Notes: generated from the sequence alone by a model not told the origin. Shown: positions 15,810 to 25,620, numbered from the stretch's first letter. The stretch: DNA of 64,000 nt from Verrucomicrobiia bacterium (GCA_030432235.1 JAUIHT010000001.1:434001-498000); one strand, 5' to 3'. Numbers and translations are program-made.

Positions 15810-16916
15810 TTACTTCGAGCGGGGGCCGTAGGTGCGCCGGACCGGCGCCGCCTCCAGGGATAAGCCCAGGCCGGGCAGGGTGGTGTGCGCGTGGGCGTGG
15901 GCCGTCAGGACGATCTCGGCCGGGGCGGGTGTCTTGAGGGTGTCCACGGTCAGGGTTTTCGCGCCCTGGCGCGTATAAATGACGAAATCCGCGCGGTCGA
16001 TGTCCGCCGGGTCAAAGTTGCCTGTGTGGAGCTTGCGCTGGATGCTGATGGTCAGCACCTCCAGGCCGGGGTTGCTGTGACGAATCCGCTGCAGCAGGCC
16101 GCCGTCGTGCGCGATGTGGAAATCGCCCACCAGCAGCACGACCTTGGCATGCTCCTCGGTGGCTCCGAGCACGGAGTCGGCCAGGGTGGCGTCCCAGAGC
16201 TGCTGGGCGCGAAAGTAGGTGGCCGGGTCGATGGGCTCGCCATCGCCGTGGCCTTGACCGTGGCCGCTCATGAGCTCGTAAAAGCGCCGGCGGTAGTCGT
16301 TTTCGTCCACGGCATCGTCGGGCAGGACAAACAGTTCGATTTCCATTTCGTCAGCCAGGGCCTGCAGGGCTTCGAAACCTTCCTCGCGCGCCATGACGGC
16401 GTAGCGGCGCGGTGCATTGGCCGCGATGACGCGGGCTCCCTCGAGGCTGTTCGCCTTGGCGGAGTCGACCACGGGCAGGTACCAGGCGCGCCAGTTTTCC
16501 TCGCTGCCGCCCCAGGATTCCGAGCCGGTGGCCTCGAAGAGCGTGGCGGATTCGATCTGGCCCTGCGTGTAGGAATCCAGCAGAGCCTGCTCGTCGCGCT
16601 CAAACATCTCCATGGCCACGGCGGCGTTGGGCTTGTCAGCCAGTATGGCCTCGACCAGCTTGAGCTCCAGCGCGTGCGCCAGGACGTTGTCATGCTGCTC
16701 GCCGATGAGGACGATGTCGGCCAGCTCCGCCCGCGTTTTTACCGTGTACCAGGTGGTTTCCTGGCCACCCACGCCGTAATAGGCCGCCCACTCAGGACCG
16801 GAAGGCTTTTCGCCCGCTATCTGTTCGAGCGTCTGGCAGCCGGACAGGCTCAAAAGAAGCCCGGCTAGGGCAGGTATCCAGCGAGGGCTCCAAATTCGGC
16901 GGAGATTTGACTTCAT
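15810..16916 (-). CDS. ChaN-family (haem-binding, Tiki-like) lipoprotein
   Basis: A 368-residue lipoprotein from the ATG at 16916 (an in-frame GTG lies 12 bases upstream). The signal ends in LLLSLSGC, so Cys would be lipidated. The ChaN core shows IGEQHDN near the start, then VAMEMFERDEQ, and FHIAHDGGLLQRIRH near the end, which are the conserved His/Glu features of the DUF399/ChaN and TIKI-like fold. Family members bind haem or may be metalloproteases; the activity here is unknown. The C-terminus has an extension of about 70 residues rich in His and Pro. Confidence 0.8.
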   Translation of the reverse strand: MKSNLRRIWSPRWIPALAGLLLSLSGCQTLEQIAGEKPSGPEWAAYYGVGGQETTWYTVKTRAELADIVLIGEQHDNVLAHALELKLVEAILADKPNAAVAMEMFERDEQALLDSYTQGQIESATLFEATGSESWGGSEENWRAWYLPVVDSAKANSLEGARVIAANAPRRYAVMAREEGFEALQALADEMEIELFVLPDDAVDENDYRRRFYELMSGHGQGHGDGEPIDPATYFRAQQLWDATLADSVLGATEEHAKVVLLVGDFHIAHDGGLLQRIRHSNPGLEVLTISIQRKLHTGNFDPADIDRADFVIYTRQGAKTLTVDTLKTPAPAEIVLTAHAHAHTTLPGLGLSLEAAPVRRTYGPRSK

Positions 16917-17106
16917 TGAAGGAAACACACCCTAGTTTTCAGCCACCTTTGCCCCCGGCACAAGCAAAGAAAGAGAGTTGTGCTAAAGTAGAGACTAAAA
17001 CGGGACTCGTTTGGTCAATAGGGCAAGAGGACAGATATCGACGTTGGTTATCAATTGCTTATGGACTCGATTATACCGGGTAAGCAAAAGTTAGGCCGTT
17101 GAAAAC

Positions 17107-17646
17107 TCAGGATCGATTTCGACGATGCCTATAACTAGGCATTTCAATGCCCTCATCACGAAACCACTGAGTTATCATCTTCCTTCCTATCCTAATAACT
17201 GGAACATCATCGCCATGAACGGAAGTATAACCAAGAGTCGCACATGTGCCCTTTTCTAAAAGCGGTAATGCTCGAATATGCTTCCAGCATGTCGTAAGAG
17301 CCTCTTTAATACTTTCCTGTCCTTCACTGACTATGGTGCTACTAATTATAAGATGCGTAATCTTTTCCTCTTTGCATACTACGGGCAGTTTTGCCCTCTT
17401 TGAATCCCGACCTTTGTCAGTAGTTATTACTACCCAATTAGCACCTTTTCTTCTCAGCTCAGGTATCCATGCTCCGTCATCCGATCCACGAATATAAAAC
17501 TCTGTAAGATGAGCCACCTTAAAGTTGTCTTCTTCTACAAATGCATCGCTATACATTTGACGGATCTTCTCAACCAAGTGATGGCTACAACACTCATCAA
17601 GGAAAAGCCAAAGCTTTAAGCTATGCTGCCAGTTTAAGTCGCTCAC
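17107..17646 (-). CDS. PIN-like domain toxin (VapC45/DUF5615-like)
   Basis: A 179-residue protein with LFLDECCSHHL near 15-25, an acidic SDDGAWIPELRRKGANWVVI segment and ITTDKGRD, the spaced Asp residues of PIN-like nucleases in the DUF5615/VapC45 group. It would act as an RNase toxin. The start is GTG at 17646, inside the last 26 bases of the upstream gene, a tight overlap typical of toxin-antitoxin pairs. Base composition is more AT-rich than neighbouring core genes, consistent with transfer. Confidence 0.65.
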   Translation of the reverse strand: MSDLNWQHSLKLWLFLDECCSHHLVEKIRQMYSDAFVEEDNFKVAHLTEFYIRGSDDGAWIPELRRKGANWVVITTDKGRDSKRAKLPVVCKEEKITHLIISSTIVSEGQESIKEALTTCWKHIRALPLLEKGTCATLGYTSVHGDDVPVIRIGRKMITQWFRDEGIEMPSYRHRRNRS

Positions 17647-18328
17647 AATATTTAATGGATGCAGATACGACTCTCATATCGACGTTAAAATATCGAGAGA
17701 CAGCCTTTTCTGAACCCTCTGCCAAAAATGCACGATAAAGAGTCGGCGCACTAATCGGAGCATCTTCCACAAATGGCTCTCCCATTAGCTTTTGGGGGTT
17801 CAGTATTATCCTTTTATCATTAAACATTTCAGGATGGATATATCTTCTTGCCTGATTTGTTACATCATCAAAATCAATCCAGTTTATATAATCTAGCCCA
17901 ATAAATTCTATGGATTGTTGCTTTTTGTTTTTACCCGTAATTTGAACGGGATGATTTTTTCCATCTAATTTAATATGTAAGTTGTAACCATCACTGCCAA
18001 CCTTATTGCGCTTGGAAAACGGGTATTCAATTCCCCATGTTTGCCTAACAAAGTCTATCGCAGCCCTAATCCTCTGTAGAGACACCACCTTTTCAGCAAA
18101 TCGTCCTTGCGTCCTAAGCTCTTTAATTGCAATTGCTTCAATTAAGTCGTAAAAATTCAAAAATTGATACTCTCCGTCTATTGATGCTTTACGGACTGGC
18201 GCGTGATTGGTGTCACCATAAAACCAGTATCTAAGAGTGCGAACACTCGTGCCGACATAGTATGCGGCATCTTGAATCGGATACAAACCCGCTTGCTCGG
18301 TCAAATTACTGGAGATTTTACTCGTCAT
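17621..18328 (-). CDS. DUF433/VapB45-type antitoxin with MerR-like HTH
   Basis: A 235-residue protein. Residues 12-40 (YPIQDAAYYVGTSVRTLRYWF) look like a MerR-like winged helix. The last 60 residues (LNPQKLMGEPFVEDAPISAP... then AVSRYFNVDMRVVSASIKYCERL) match the DUF433 pattern of antitoxins that pair with PIN-like toxins. It should neutralise the downstream toxin and repress the operon. A good promoter lies at 18350-18378. Confidence 0.7.
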   Translation of the reverse strand: MTSKISSNLTEQAGLYPIQDAAYYVGTSVRTLRYWFYGDTNHAPVRKASIDGEYQFLNFYDLIEAIAIKELRTQGRFAEKVVSLQRIRAAIDFVRQTWGIEYPFSKRNKVGSDGYNLHIKLDGKNHPVQITGKNKKQQSIEFIGLDYINWIDFDDVTNQARRYIHPEMFNDKRIILNPQKLMGEPFVEDAPISAPTLYRAFLAEGSEKAVSRYFNVDMRVVSASIKYCERLKLAA

Positions 18329-18349
18329 TCAAATGCAATGTGCTAGCAT

Positions 18350-18378
18350 AAGTATACATTCGTGCACTGTAAAGTCAA
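18350..18378 (-). promoter_or_regulatory. Promoter of the toxin-antitoxin operon
   Basis: On the minus strand TTGACT (18378-18373) is followed after 16 bases by TATACT (18356-18351), or after 17 bases by ATACTT. The antitoxin ATG is 22 bases downstream. A near copy of the island B palindrome occurs here by chance (AAGTATACAT). Confidence 0.6.
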
Positions 18379-19167
18379 TTCATATTCTTCGTGATTTTGC
18401 CTAAATTGTTGCTAGCAGACATTCCCGATCATTCAACGTCAACGAATATTGGCGTTAAATCCAGACAAAAACTCTCAAGATAATTTGATTCTGATTATCA
18501 GCCTCCTCTGCTATGCAGGGAAAAAGTACTTCTGCTCAGTGTTCTACTCGTTAACGACTAGCGGCCGCTATTTCGGCGATTCGAGACGTGCCGATCTCCA
18601 CCTTGACCGGATGCTATGCGCGTGCCTGATTAGGGGGCTGCTTGTCGCGCTGGGGAGCACAGCTCCTGTCAATGGAAGCCAGTCCTATTTCGCACGATTG
18701 GACCGTTTTTTTCGGAAAAATGAATTTTTATTCCAACTAAGCCAACCCATCCAACGTAACCCATTGCCCGTGTGTTAGAATGGGGGCATGATTGAAAAGC
18801 GAATAGCACGACCACCCTAACGAAGGGACCTGCGCACCGAAGGGTCGCGAGCGGTTGTCTTGCCTAAGTGCAGCCGGGGCCATCCACCTGTCACACCCAT
18901 GCGCGTGGGGCAGGAGCCGACTTTAAACAGGATGGCGTTACGGATGCGCGTAGCACTTCGACAGGCTCAGTGCGGGCTGACAGTCTTCATGCAGACTGTT
19001 GACCTCCTGCGACCGGACGGAAGTTTGTTCTTTGTCAGCCGATGCCGTCAGATATAAAAGAACACGCAGCATGTGCGCTCCGTGTCTCTGAGGCTAAAAT
19101 CCGCCGTTACAGCTCAACCCACGGTTCAGATGAGATACCGTCAAACCTGACTCGACGTTAAAGGCCC
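18379..19167. other. Intergenic region with no supported gene
   Basis: 789 bases between the antitoxin promoter and the end of the pectate-lyase gene. Only short frames without recognisable motifs or start signals are seen. A phrase like ACTTCGACAGGCTCAGT (about 18955) is a common genomic repeat type. No tRNA, hairpin terminator or transposase could be supported; insertion scars are possible. Confidence 0.5.
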
Positions 19168-21117
19168 CTAATCCTTCGGCATTTCTGATTCCAGGGCGCG
19201 GAAGCAAGGCGTGAGGTGCGAATGCAGGTTTGGTGAATCGAAGCGCCGTGGCAACTCGCCTGGAGTGACCTCCAATAGGCTGCCCTCCTTCTTGACTTCA
19301 ATATAAACGGAGTAGTCATTGTCCCGGAAGTTGTCGGCCAGAAAGGTGAGGGAGGCGCGGGCGTCCGTAATCGGGTAGGGAACCGCATCCGGCGGGACCA
19401 CCGGAAGCACGGTGGCGTTGATGTAATTGTAGGCGCCAAGCAGCTCGGTCACGCCGTCGTCACGTGTCTCGATGAAAGGAGCGGGGCCCTCGGTTTTGAA
19501 GCCGAGAACCCACAGTCGCCCGCCACGGTTGACCACCTGCGCCTCGGAGCCGTCGCCGTCGAAGTTCTCCGGGTTGAACTGCCGTGCCCAGACGGATTGC
19601 CCATCAAAGTCCCAGCCGGGCAGGAAGACGTCTTCGATGAAGACAGGACCGGTGGCGTTTTCCGTGTTGCGGTAGGAGCGCCGCTGGCCGTCCGTGCCCA
19701 CCCATCCGGCGCAGTGCTTGATCACGAGGGGCTTCGGGGAGTTGTTTTCGAAGATAACTTCGCCGGGATACTGGGCGTTGAAAAAGACGTTCTCGAAGGT
19801 GACCTGCGCGCCTTCAGTGGGGTCGATGCGAAAGAGCGGTCGCGGGTGCTCGCGGTCACTGAAGGGCTCTTTGGCCGCGCCGAGGTTGATTTCAGCGCCC
19901 ATGCCGAGGATGTGCTCGACAGCGCCGCGCACCACCATCGTATCGGAGAGGAAGTAGACGCGGTCGTTGCGGAAATACACCACCGGCTTACCAGCGTCGA
20001 TGGCACGTTGGATGGCAGCCGTGTCGTCGGTCTCGCCGGGGAGGCGCTCGCCCACGGCCTGCCAGGCCTCCAGGTCGTTGTTCCAGTAGTCCGGCGTCTC
20101 GCGCACGGGTAATAAGGCGCTCAAGTCTGCCGGAGCCGTGTAAGTTTTGTCCGGCGGCGAGGCCCAACCGGACTTCCAGCCGTCGGGAATTTCTCGGCCA
20201 CGGTAGTACAAGGGGCGTTCGCCGTAGCCTTTGATATAGACAGCCCGCAGAAAGAGCACGCCCTCGCTCATGATCGCACAGAAGGCTTCCGCCCGGCCTT
20301 GCAGTGTGGAGTCCAGCAGGGTGACCATGCCCTCGCGGTGGGTGACCAGCAGCGCCGGCACGGTGTTATCACTGGTGACTTTCCGGGCGTGGATGAGGTT
20401 TTTGCTGACACGGATGCCGGCCTTGCGCTGACCGGAGAGGTCAAGGTTCTCGACGGTTACGCCGTACTGGAGGTCACCCACATCCAGCCCATAGTCGAAG
20501 CCTTGCACGGAGACGTCCTTAATCAGCCCCGGACCAGGGATTTTGCGCCGCATGGAGATGCCAGCCACGCCCGCGCCGTCGCCGCTCACGATGGTGACGC
20601 CCTTGATCGCACCGATGTTGCTGACCGCCCAGGCAACGCCCATCGCACCGGGATTGCCGCTGCCCGTGTCGAGCGTGAGATTGAAGAGGTTGTTGCGAAA
20701 GGCCTTGTTGCCGCCGCCGTCCAGGGAGTCGCCTTTTTCCCAGTGGGAGCCGGTCATGAGCAGTGCCTTGGGTGCCTCCGGTTCTCCGAAGCCCGGCGAA
20801 GCGTCGGTCAGACGGATGATAGTGCGTTCGCGGTTCTCTCCCTGGAGCGTCAGGTGTGCGCGCCAGACGCCCTCGTTGTTTTTAGCCACCAGCGTGTCGC
20901 TGATGTCGTAAACACCCGCCGACAGGTACAGCACGCGGCCCGTCCCCACGTTATCGCTGATGCATCGTTGCAAGGCTGCGGTGTCGTCCTGCCCGTCATC
21001 CGGGATGGCTCCGTACGGCGGCTGCGTCACATCGACGACCGCATCGGCGGGAAACCAACGCGACTCGCCTTGAGCAAATGAGAGGGTAAGCAACAGGAGC
21101 AGAGAGACTCGTTTCAT
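19168..21117 (-). CDS. Secreted pectate-lyase-3 / GH28-related beta-helix protein
   Basis: A 649-residue exported protein. The ATG at 21117 is preferred: GGTGGAG lies 8 bases before it and MKRVSLLLLLTLSFAQG is a signal peptide. Two pectate-lyase-3 (GH28-related) modules are seen: YGAIPDDGQDDTAALQRCI near residue 34 and DDTAAIQRAIDAGKPVVYF near 360. Between them are right-handed beta-helix coils. This fold is shared by polygalacturonases, lyases and phage tailspikes, so the reaction is uncertain. It stands alone between a gene-free stretch and serA. Confidence 0.8.
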   Translation of the reverse strand: MKRVSLLLLLTLSFAQGESRWFPADAVVDVTQPPYGAIPDDGQDDTAALQRCISDNVGTGRVLYLSAGVYDISDTLVAKNNEGVWRAHLTLQGENRERTIIRLTDASPGFGEPEAPKALLMTGSHWEKGDSLDGGGNKAFRNNLFNLTLDTGSGNPGAMGVAWAVSNIGAIKGVTIVSGDGAGVAGISMRRKIPGPGLIKDVSVQGFDYGLDVGDLQYGVTVENLDLSGQRKAGIRVSKNLIHARKVTSDNTVPALLVTHREGMVTLLDSTLQGRAEAFCAIMSEGVLFLRAVYIKGYGERPLYYRGREIPDGWKSGWASPPDKTYTAPADLSALLPVRETPDYWNNDLEAWQAVGERLPGETDDTAAIQRAIDAGKPVVYFRNDRVYFLSDTMVVRGAVEHILGMGAEINLGAAKEPFSDREHPRPLFRIDPTEGAQVTFENVFFNAQYPGEVIFENNSPKPLVIKHCAGWVGTDGQRRSYRNTENATGPVFIEDVFLPGWDFDGQSVWARQFNPENFDGDGSEAQVVNRGGRLWVLGFKTEGPAPFIETRDDGVTELLGAYNYINATVLPVVPPDAVPYPITDARASLTFLADNFRDNDYSVYIEVKKEGSLLEVTPGELPRRFDSPNLHSHLTPCFRALESEMPKD

Positions 21118-21153
21118 ACCGATGCTCTCCACCTGGGTTGTTCAAACCTCCCT

Positions 21154-22758
21154 TTACAACTCGATGATGCGGAACTTCTCGATGTCCTTGTGGCCGGAGA
21201 TTTTCTTCTGGGCGGCCTCGCTGGGGATGCTGTCGAGCTCGAAGACGCTGATGGCGAAGCCCTGGCCCTGGTCGCGCGCGAGAGCGAGGTTGGCGATGTT
21301 GACCTTATCCTCGCCGAGGGTCTGGCCGATGAAGCCGACGATGCCGGGCACGTCCTGGTTTTTCAGCACCAGTAGGATGCCGGAGGTGCTGACCTCGACC
21401 CCGTAGCCGTCGATGTGGACGATGCGGGGGCGCTGGGCCTTGGAGAAGAGGGTGCCGCCGACGGTGCGGGTCTTGCCTTTGGCGTCCACGGTCTGGACTT
21501 CGACGAGCTCGGTGTAGCTGGTCTCGCTGCTGCTCTTGACTGTCTGCACCTCGACGCCGAGCTCGGCCAGCTTCTTGGGCGCATTGACGTCGTTGACGCG
21601 GTCTGCGATGTGCTTGAGGTAGCCGCGCTGGATGGCCCGGCTGAGCGGCAGGGCGTCCAGGTCGACAATCTTGCCGTAGTAGGTGAGAGTGAGCTTTTCG
21701 ATGCACTCGCCGCCGAGCTGCTGGATGAAGGTGCCGAGGGCTTCGCCGAGTTTCAGGTAGGGCTTGAGCACTTCGAGCGTCTTGGCGTCGACCGAGGGCA
21801 TGTTGACAGCGTTGCGGACGGTGCCGCCGGCCAGGGCCTCGACCATCTGTTCGGCCACTTCGACCCCGACGCTTTCCTGCGCCTCGGCGGTGGAGGCGCC
21901 CAGGTGCGGGGTCAGCACGACCTTATCGAGGCTGCGCAGGGGGCTGTCTTCAGCCAGGGGCTCGTCCTCGTAGACGTCCAGCCCGGCAGCGGCGACTTTG
22001 CCGCCGTTGACCGCCTCGATGAGCGCGGCCTCGTCGATGATCCCGCCGCGGGCGCAGTTGAAGACCCGCACGCCGTCCTTCATCTGGGCGAAGGCGTCCT
22101 TGCCCAGCATGCCGCGGGTGTCATCAGTCAACGGCATATGCACGGTGATGTAGTCGGCCTGCTTGAAAATCTCGGTCAGCTCGACCTTTTTGATGCCCAT
22201 GCTCTGCGCGCGGGACTCGGTCAGGAAAGGGTCGTAGGCCAGGATGGTCATGTTGAAGGCCTGGGCGCGCTTGGACACCTCGGCCCCGATGCGCCCGAGC
22301 CCGCAGACGCCCAGCACCTTGCCGTTCAGCTCGGTGCCGCCGTACTTTTTGCGGTCCCAGCCGCCGGCCTTCATAGTGGCATTGGCCTGCGCGATGGGAC
22401 GGGCTCCGCAGAGCATGTGCGTGAAGGTCAGCTCCGCCGTGGCGATGGTGTTGCCGCCGGGGGTGTTCATGACGATGACGCCGCGCTCGGTGGCCGCGTC
22501 GATATCGACGTTGTCCACGCCCACGCCGGCACGGCCCACCACCTTGAGGTTGGGGGCCGCCGCGATGACATCGGCCGTCACCTTGGTTTCGGAGCGCACC
22601 GCGATGGCGTCGGCGTCCGCGATGAGCTGTTTGACCTGCTCCGGCGCGGCCGACCAGTCCGGCATGACCTCCCAGGCCACGACGACGTCGTAACCGGGCT
22701 GGGCCTTGAAAAGCTCGATGCCCTTGGGCGAGATTTTATCTGCGACAAGTATCTTCAT
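21154..22758 (-). CDS. serA: D-3-phosphoglycerate dehydrogenase
   Basis: A 534-residue cytoplasmic enzyme for the first step of serine synthesis. The start at 22758 (MKILVADKISPKG) is standard. The Rossmann motif GLGRIGAEV, the catalytic Arg-Glu-His arrangement (NCARGGIIDE and LTPHLGAST), an allosteric substrate-binding region and a C-terminal ACT domain (about 460-534, DVPGIVGFIGQTLGEDKVNI) give the long form of SerA, which is often feedback-regulated by serine. No phosphoserine aminotransferase is adjacent; a class V aminotransferase lies at 53784. Confidence 0.95.
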   Translation of the reverse strand: MKILVADKISPKGIELFKAQPGYDVVVAWEVMPDWSAAPEQVKQLIADADAIAVRSETKVTADVIAAAPNLKVVGRAGVGVDNVDIDAATERGVIVMNTPGGNTIATAELTFTHMLCGARPIAQANATMKAGGWDRKKYGGTELNGKVLGVCGLGRIGAEVSKRAQAFNMTILAYDPFLTESRAQSMGIKKVELTEIFKQADYITVHMPLTDDTRGMLGKDAFAQMKDGVRVFNCARGGIIDEAALIEAVNGGKVAAAGLDVYEDEPLAEDSPLRSLDKVVLTPHLGASTAEAQESVGVEVAEQMVEALAGGTVRNAVNMPSVDAKTLEVLKPYLKLGEALGTFIQQLGGECIEKLTLTYYGKIVDLDALPLSRAIQRGYLKHIADRVNDVNAPKKLAELGVEVQTVKSSSETSYTELVEVQTVDAKGKTRTVGGTLFSKAQRPRIVHIDGYGVEVSTSGILLVLKNQDVPGIVGFIGQTLGEDKVNIANLALARDQGQGFAISVFELDSIPSEAAQKKISGHKDIEKFRIIEL

Positions 22759-22984
22759 GGGATTTGTGAAAAGGAGCCAGTAAAGTCCCTCTGGCCACCT
22801 TGGCAAGGGAGGAGTGCACATGAGAAGTGAGATGTGGGGTTGTGAGATAAATATGGATTTCGCCTTTTCATGTTTCATCATCCTGCATCCCCATCTCACT
22901 CCTCACATCCCATATCCCATCCCTACGTTTCTCTTTACGCTTGAATCCGCTCTCCCGACGCGCTTTGCTTCTCTGTTTCCTCAC

Positions 22985-23059
22985 GCTCCTGTAGTTCAAT
23001 GGATAGAACAGCGGTTTCCGGAACCGTCGATCTGGGTTCGACTCCCAGCGGGAGTACCA
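22985..23059 (+). tRNA. tRNA-Arg (anticodon CCG)
   Basis: Complete cloverleaf: acceptor GCTCCTG with CGGGAGT (G1-U72 wobble), anticodon stem GCGGT/ACCGT with loop TTCCGGA giving anticodon CCG, T-arm CTGGG-TTCGACT-CCCAG, and encoded CCA. Island B begins directly downstream, and a second copy of this 3' end occurs at 47121. Confidence 0.95.
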
Positions 23060-23220
23060 AGGGGACTTGCAACCTTTTACGAGCAATGGGCTTCGGGGTT
23101 GTATTGTAGGTGAGTCGATCGCTTTCATACACGAGAGCCGTTCAGCGCCATTTTTCCTCATGGAATTCGCTGAGTGGATTCCTGTTGTCTATGGGCCGCT
23201 TTCGATTGTAACGCTAGGCC

Positions 23221-24174
23221 ATGCAATCGGCAACCAATTCTGGTTCAGTCATTCGCCTCGGGTTCGTCGGCATGGTTCCGGAGAACGGTCACCCCTTCAG
23301 TTGGGGGGGCATTATAAACGGCGCCTACAACACCAACATCATCGAACGGTACGGCTATCCGGGCATCAATGACTACCTGGATCGGGTTCCCGCAGATCAA
23401 CTCGGATTGCCCGGCGTTGCGGTGACGCACCTGTGGTGTGATCGCCCTGAAGATACCCAGATGGTGGCCGCCTCGGCGGGAATTCCGCATGTGCTTCAGC
23501 AAGCAGAGGAGATGGTCGGCCAGGTCGACGCCGTGGTTATCCCGACCGATCTCGGTGAGGAGCATTGGGAGCGGGCCCGGCCATTTCTCGATGCCGGTTT
23601 GCCCGTCTTTATCGACAAGCCGCTGACGGACAACCTACCTGACCTGGAGCGCTTCATCGCGGCCCGGCAGGAGGGAGCAACTATCATGTCCAGCAGTTGC
23701 ATGCGTTATGCCAAGGAGTTTCAAGAGCTCAAGAATCGCCTGCCCGAGGTCGGAGAGCTACGCCTGGTAACCGTTACCTGCGCGAAGAGCTGGGAGCGGT
23801 ACGGCATTCATGCCCTGGAGTCGATTTACGGTCTCTTTGAGCCCGATGGATGGACCAGCGTCCGTAATGTAGGCACGCCAGAACGCAATTTGGTGATAGC
23901 AGCACATGATTCCGGCGTCGATGCCATGCTGGCGCTGGTCAAAGACCTGACGGGGGCCTTCTGCCATGTGGAGGTCTATGGCACGCAGGGTCATATCAGC
24001 GCGCAGTTCCAGGATACCTATGCCGCGTTTCGTGCTCAGTTGGTGGCTTTCATCGACTTCCTAAAGGGTGACGCTTCGTTCAACGCATTCGATGAAACGG
24101 TCGAGCAGATGCGTATCATCGCAGCAGGCATCGAGAGCCGAAACCGCGGCGGCGAGACGATCTCTTTACGTTGA
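23221..24174 (+). CDS. Gfo/Idh/MocA family oxidoreductase
   Basis: A 317-residue dehydrogenase-like protein with a Rossmann N-terminus (IRLGFVGMVPENGHPFS; the usual GxGxxG is altered), VIPTDLGEEHWERARPFLDA and the DKP motif in FIDKPLTDNL. The C-terminal substrate domain is shorter than in most members. It converges with the SSS/kelch operon (overlap of 9 bases at the stops). Gfo/Idh enzymes act on anhydro-sialic acid in some gut bacteria; that role is possible given the neighbours but unproven. The altered glycine loop could reduce cofactor binding. Confidence 0.75.
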   Translation: MQSATNSGSVIRLGFVGMVPENGHPFSWGGIINGAYNTNIIERYGYPGINDYLDRVPADQLGLPGVAVTHLWCDRPEDTQMVAASAGIPHVLQQAEEMVGQVDAVVIPTDLGEEHWERARPFLDAGLPVFIDKPLTDNLPDLERFIAARQEGATIMSSSCMRYAKEFQELKNRLPEVGELRLVTVTCAKSWERYGIHALESIYGLFEPDGWTSVRNVGTPERNLVIAAHDSGVDAMLALVKDLTGAFCHVEVYGTQGHISAQFQDTYAAFRAQLVAFIDFLKGDASFNAFDETVEQMRIIAAGIESRNRGGETISLR

Positions 24175-25620
24175 TTTTCGGTCGCCAAGGAATGCGCCCA
24201 GCTGACAGCAGGCAACGCAGACGAGTAGGGATGCCGGCGCCACCCAGAGGCGGCTGATATCCGTCCCCAGCGCGATCCACCAGCCCGTCACGACCCCGCC
24301 GCCGATGCCGGCAAGCACGAATGCCGGCCGTATACTCACCTTGTAGACAGCGTACATCAGACAGGCGATCAGCGGGCCGAGAAAAGCCCCGGTAATGATT
24401 TGCGTGATATCAAAGATGCTTCCGAGCAAGCCCACGAAGCCGGATATCACGGTCGCAATAATCCCGACGGCGACACTGGTCCAGCGCGCGAATTTGAGCT
24501 CCGTTTCTTTCGAGCGAATTTTGACGAAACGTTCGCGAAAGTCGAAGGTGATAGTGCCGGCGAGCGCATTCACGCCACTGGTCATGGAGCTCATGGTGGC
24601 GGCGAGGATGGCGGCCAGCATGAGACCGGAAATGCCATTGGGAAGTACGCTGGCGATGAAGAAGGGGAATATCATGTCCCTGCGCTCGGGCAGGATGACC
24701 TCGGGGTGATAGTCGTACCAAAGTGAAATCGCAATCCCGAGCGTGATCAGCATGGCCAGGATAACGACCGCGCCGATGACACTGATGGAAAACGACCGGA
24801 TGCTGCCTTTGACCGTGCCGGTGGACAGATATCGCTGCAGCGCCATCTGGTCGCCTACGTAATTGCCCAGGCTGGCCACGGACAGCCCCAGGAGGATGGA
24901 CCAGATGGTCAGCGTATCTTTCCAGTCCCAGGCCAGCGAGGGCATGGTCAACAGGTGTTCCTCACGCAGGGTATGGGTCAGCTCGGTGGTGTTTCCGGGC
25001 AGGTTTATGACGGCAAATACGACGGCGAACACGATGCCGCCAAAGATAACAACGAACTGGATCGCGTCCGTGATGATAACGCCGCGAATGCCACCCAAGG
25101 CGGTATAGATTGTGCAGGTCCCGCCGATGATCAATGCCAGCGGCCAGAACCACTCGTCCCCCAGACCACAGGCGCCGATGAGCGCGAGCGTCGGCGCGTA
25201 GATGAGCGTGGACATCCAGCCAATGCGCAGGAGCACGAACATGAATGCCGCGGCCAGGCGCACGGACAGGCCAAAACTTTTTTCTAAAACCTCATAGGGT
25301 TGCGTGTAGCCCTTGTCCAGGTAACGGGGAAGAAAGAAGTACCGCAGGATAGGCCAGGCCAGGGGCAGCGCGATGATGTTGAAATAGACCTTGGTTCCCT
25401 CGGAGTAAGCCAGGCTGGGAATGGCCAGAAAGCTGATGCCGCTGAAAAGCGTCGCGGCCAGGCTCAGGCCGACGAGAAGAACGCCGAATGCTCCCGTCAT
25501 GCCGCCTCCCGAGGTGAAGTAGTCGTTAACGTCTTCCTGCTTGCCGCGACAGGCAATGCCCACGGCCACGGTGGCCAGGATGTAGATGACGATCAGGATG
25601 ATGTCCAGGGTCGTTAGCAT
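24166..25620 (-). CDS. SSS-family sodium:solute symporter (SiaT/NanT-like context)
   Basis: A 484-residue membrane protein starting at ATG 25620, whose A is shared with the TGA of the upstream kelch gene (TGATG coupling). It begins MLTTLDIILIVIYILATVAVG and carries DYFTSGGGMTGAFGVLLVGL followed by a Ser/Thr helix, as in SSS symporters; 13 helices are likely. SSS transporters include sialic-acid importers of the SiaT type, usually near a mutarotase, as here. The substrate is inferred only from the pair. Confidence 0.8.
   Translation of the reverse strand: MLTTLDIILIVIYILATVAVGIACRGKQEDVNDYFTSGGGMTGAFGVLLVGLSLAATLFSGISFLAIPSLAYSEGTKVYFNIIALPLAWPILRYFFLPRYLDKGYTQPYEVLEKSFGLSVRLAAAFMFVLLRIGWMSTLIYAPTLALIGACGLGDEWFWPLALIIGGTCTIYTALGGIRGVIITDAIQFVVIFGGIVFAVVFAVINLPGNTTELTHTLREEHLLTMPSLAWDWKDTLTIWSILLGLSVASLGNYVGDQMALQRYLSTGTVKGSIRSFSISVIGAVVILAMLITLGIAISLWYDYHPEVILPERRDMIFPFFIASVLPNGISGLMLAAILAATMSSMTSGVNALAGTITFDFRERFVKIRSKETELKFARWTSVAVGIIATVISGFVGLLGSIFDITQIITGAFLGPLIACLMYAVYKVSIRPAFVLAGIGGGVVTGWWIALGTDISRLWVAPASLLVCVACCQLGAFLGDRKST

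Noticed and set aside
18350-18359. AAGTATACAT, a 9/10 match to the island B palindrome
   Set aside because: It lies in the TA promoter, has no matching TTGAC-N13 spacing and is far from island B; AT-rich -10 regions give such matches by chance.
18449-19057. Two plus-strand frames (109 and 65 codons) in the gene-free stretch
   Set aside because: No domain, no ribosome binding site, composition not protein-like.
21415-22830. Long plus-strand frame opposite serA (471 codons)
   Set aside because: Shadow of the GC-rich serA gene; no motifs, low-complexity composition, no ribosome binding site.
22830-22925. GAGATGNGGG-type imperfect inverted repeats before tRNA-Arg
   Set aside because: Short, low-complexity and irregular; I see no function beyond an ordinary intergenic repeat.
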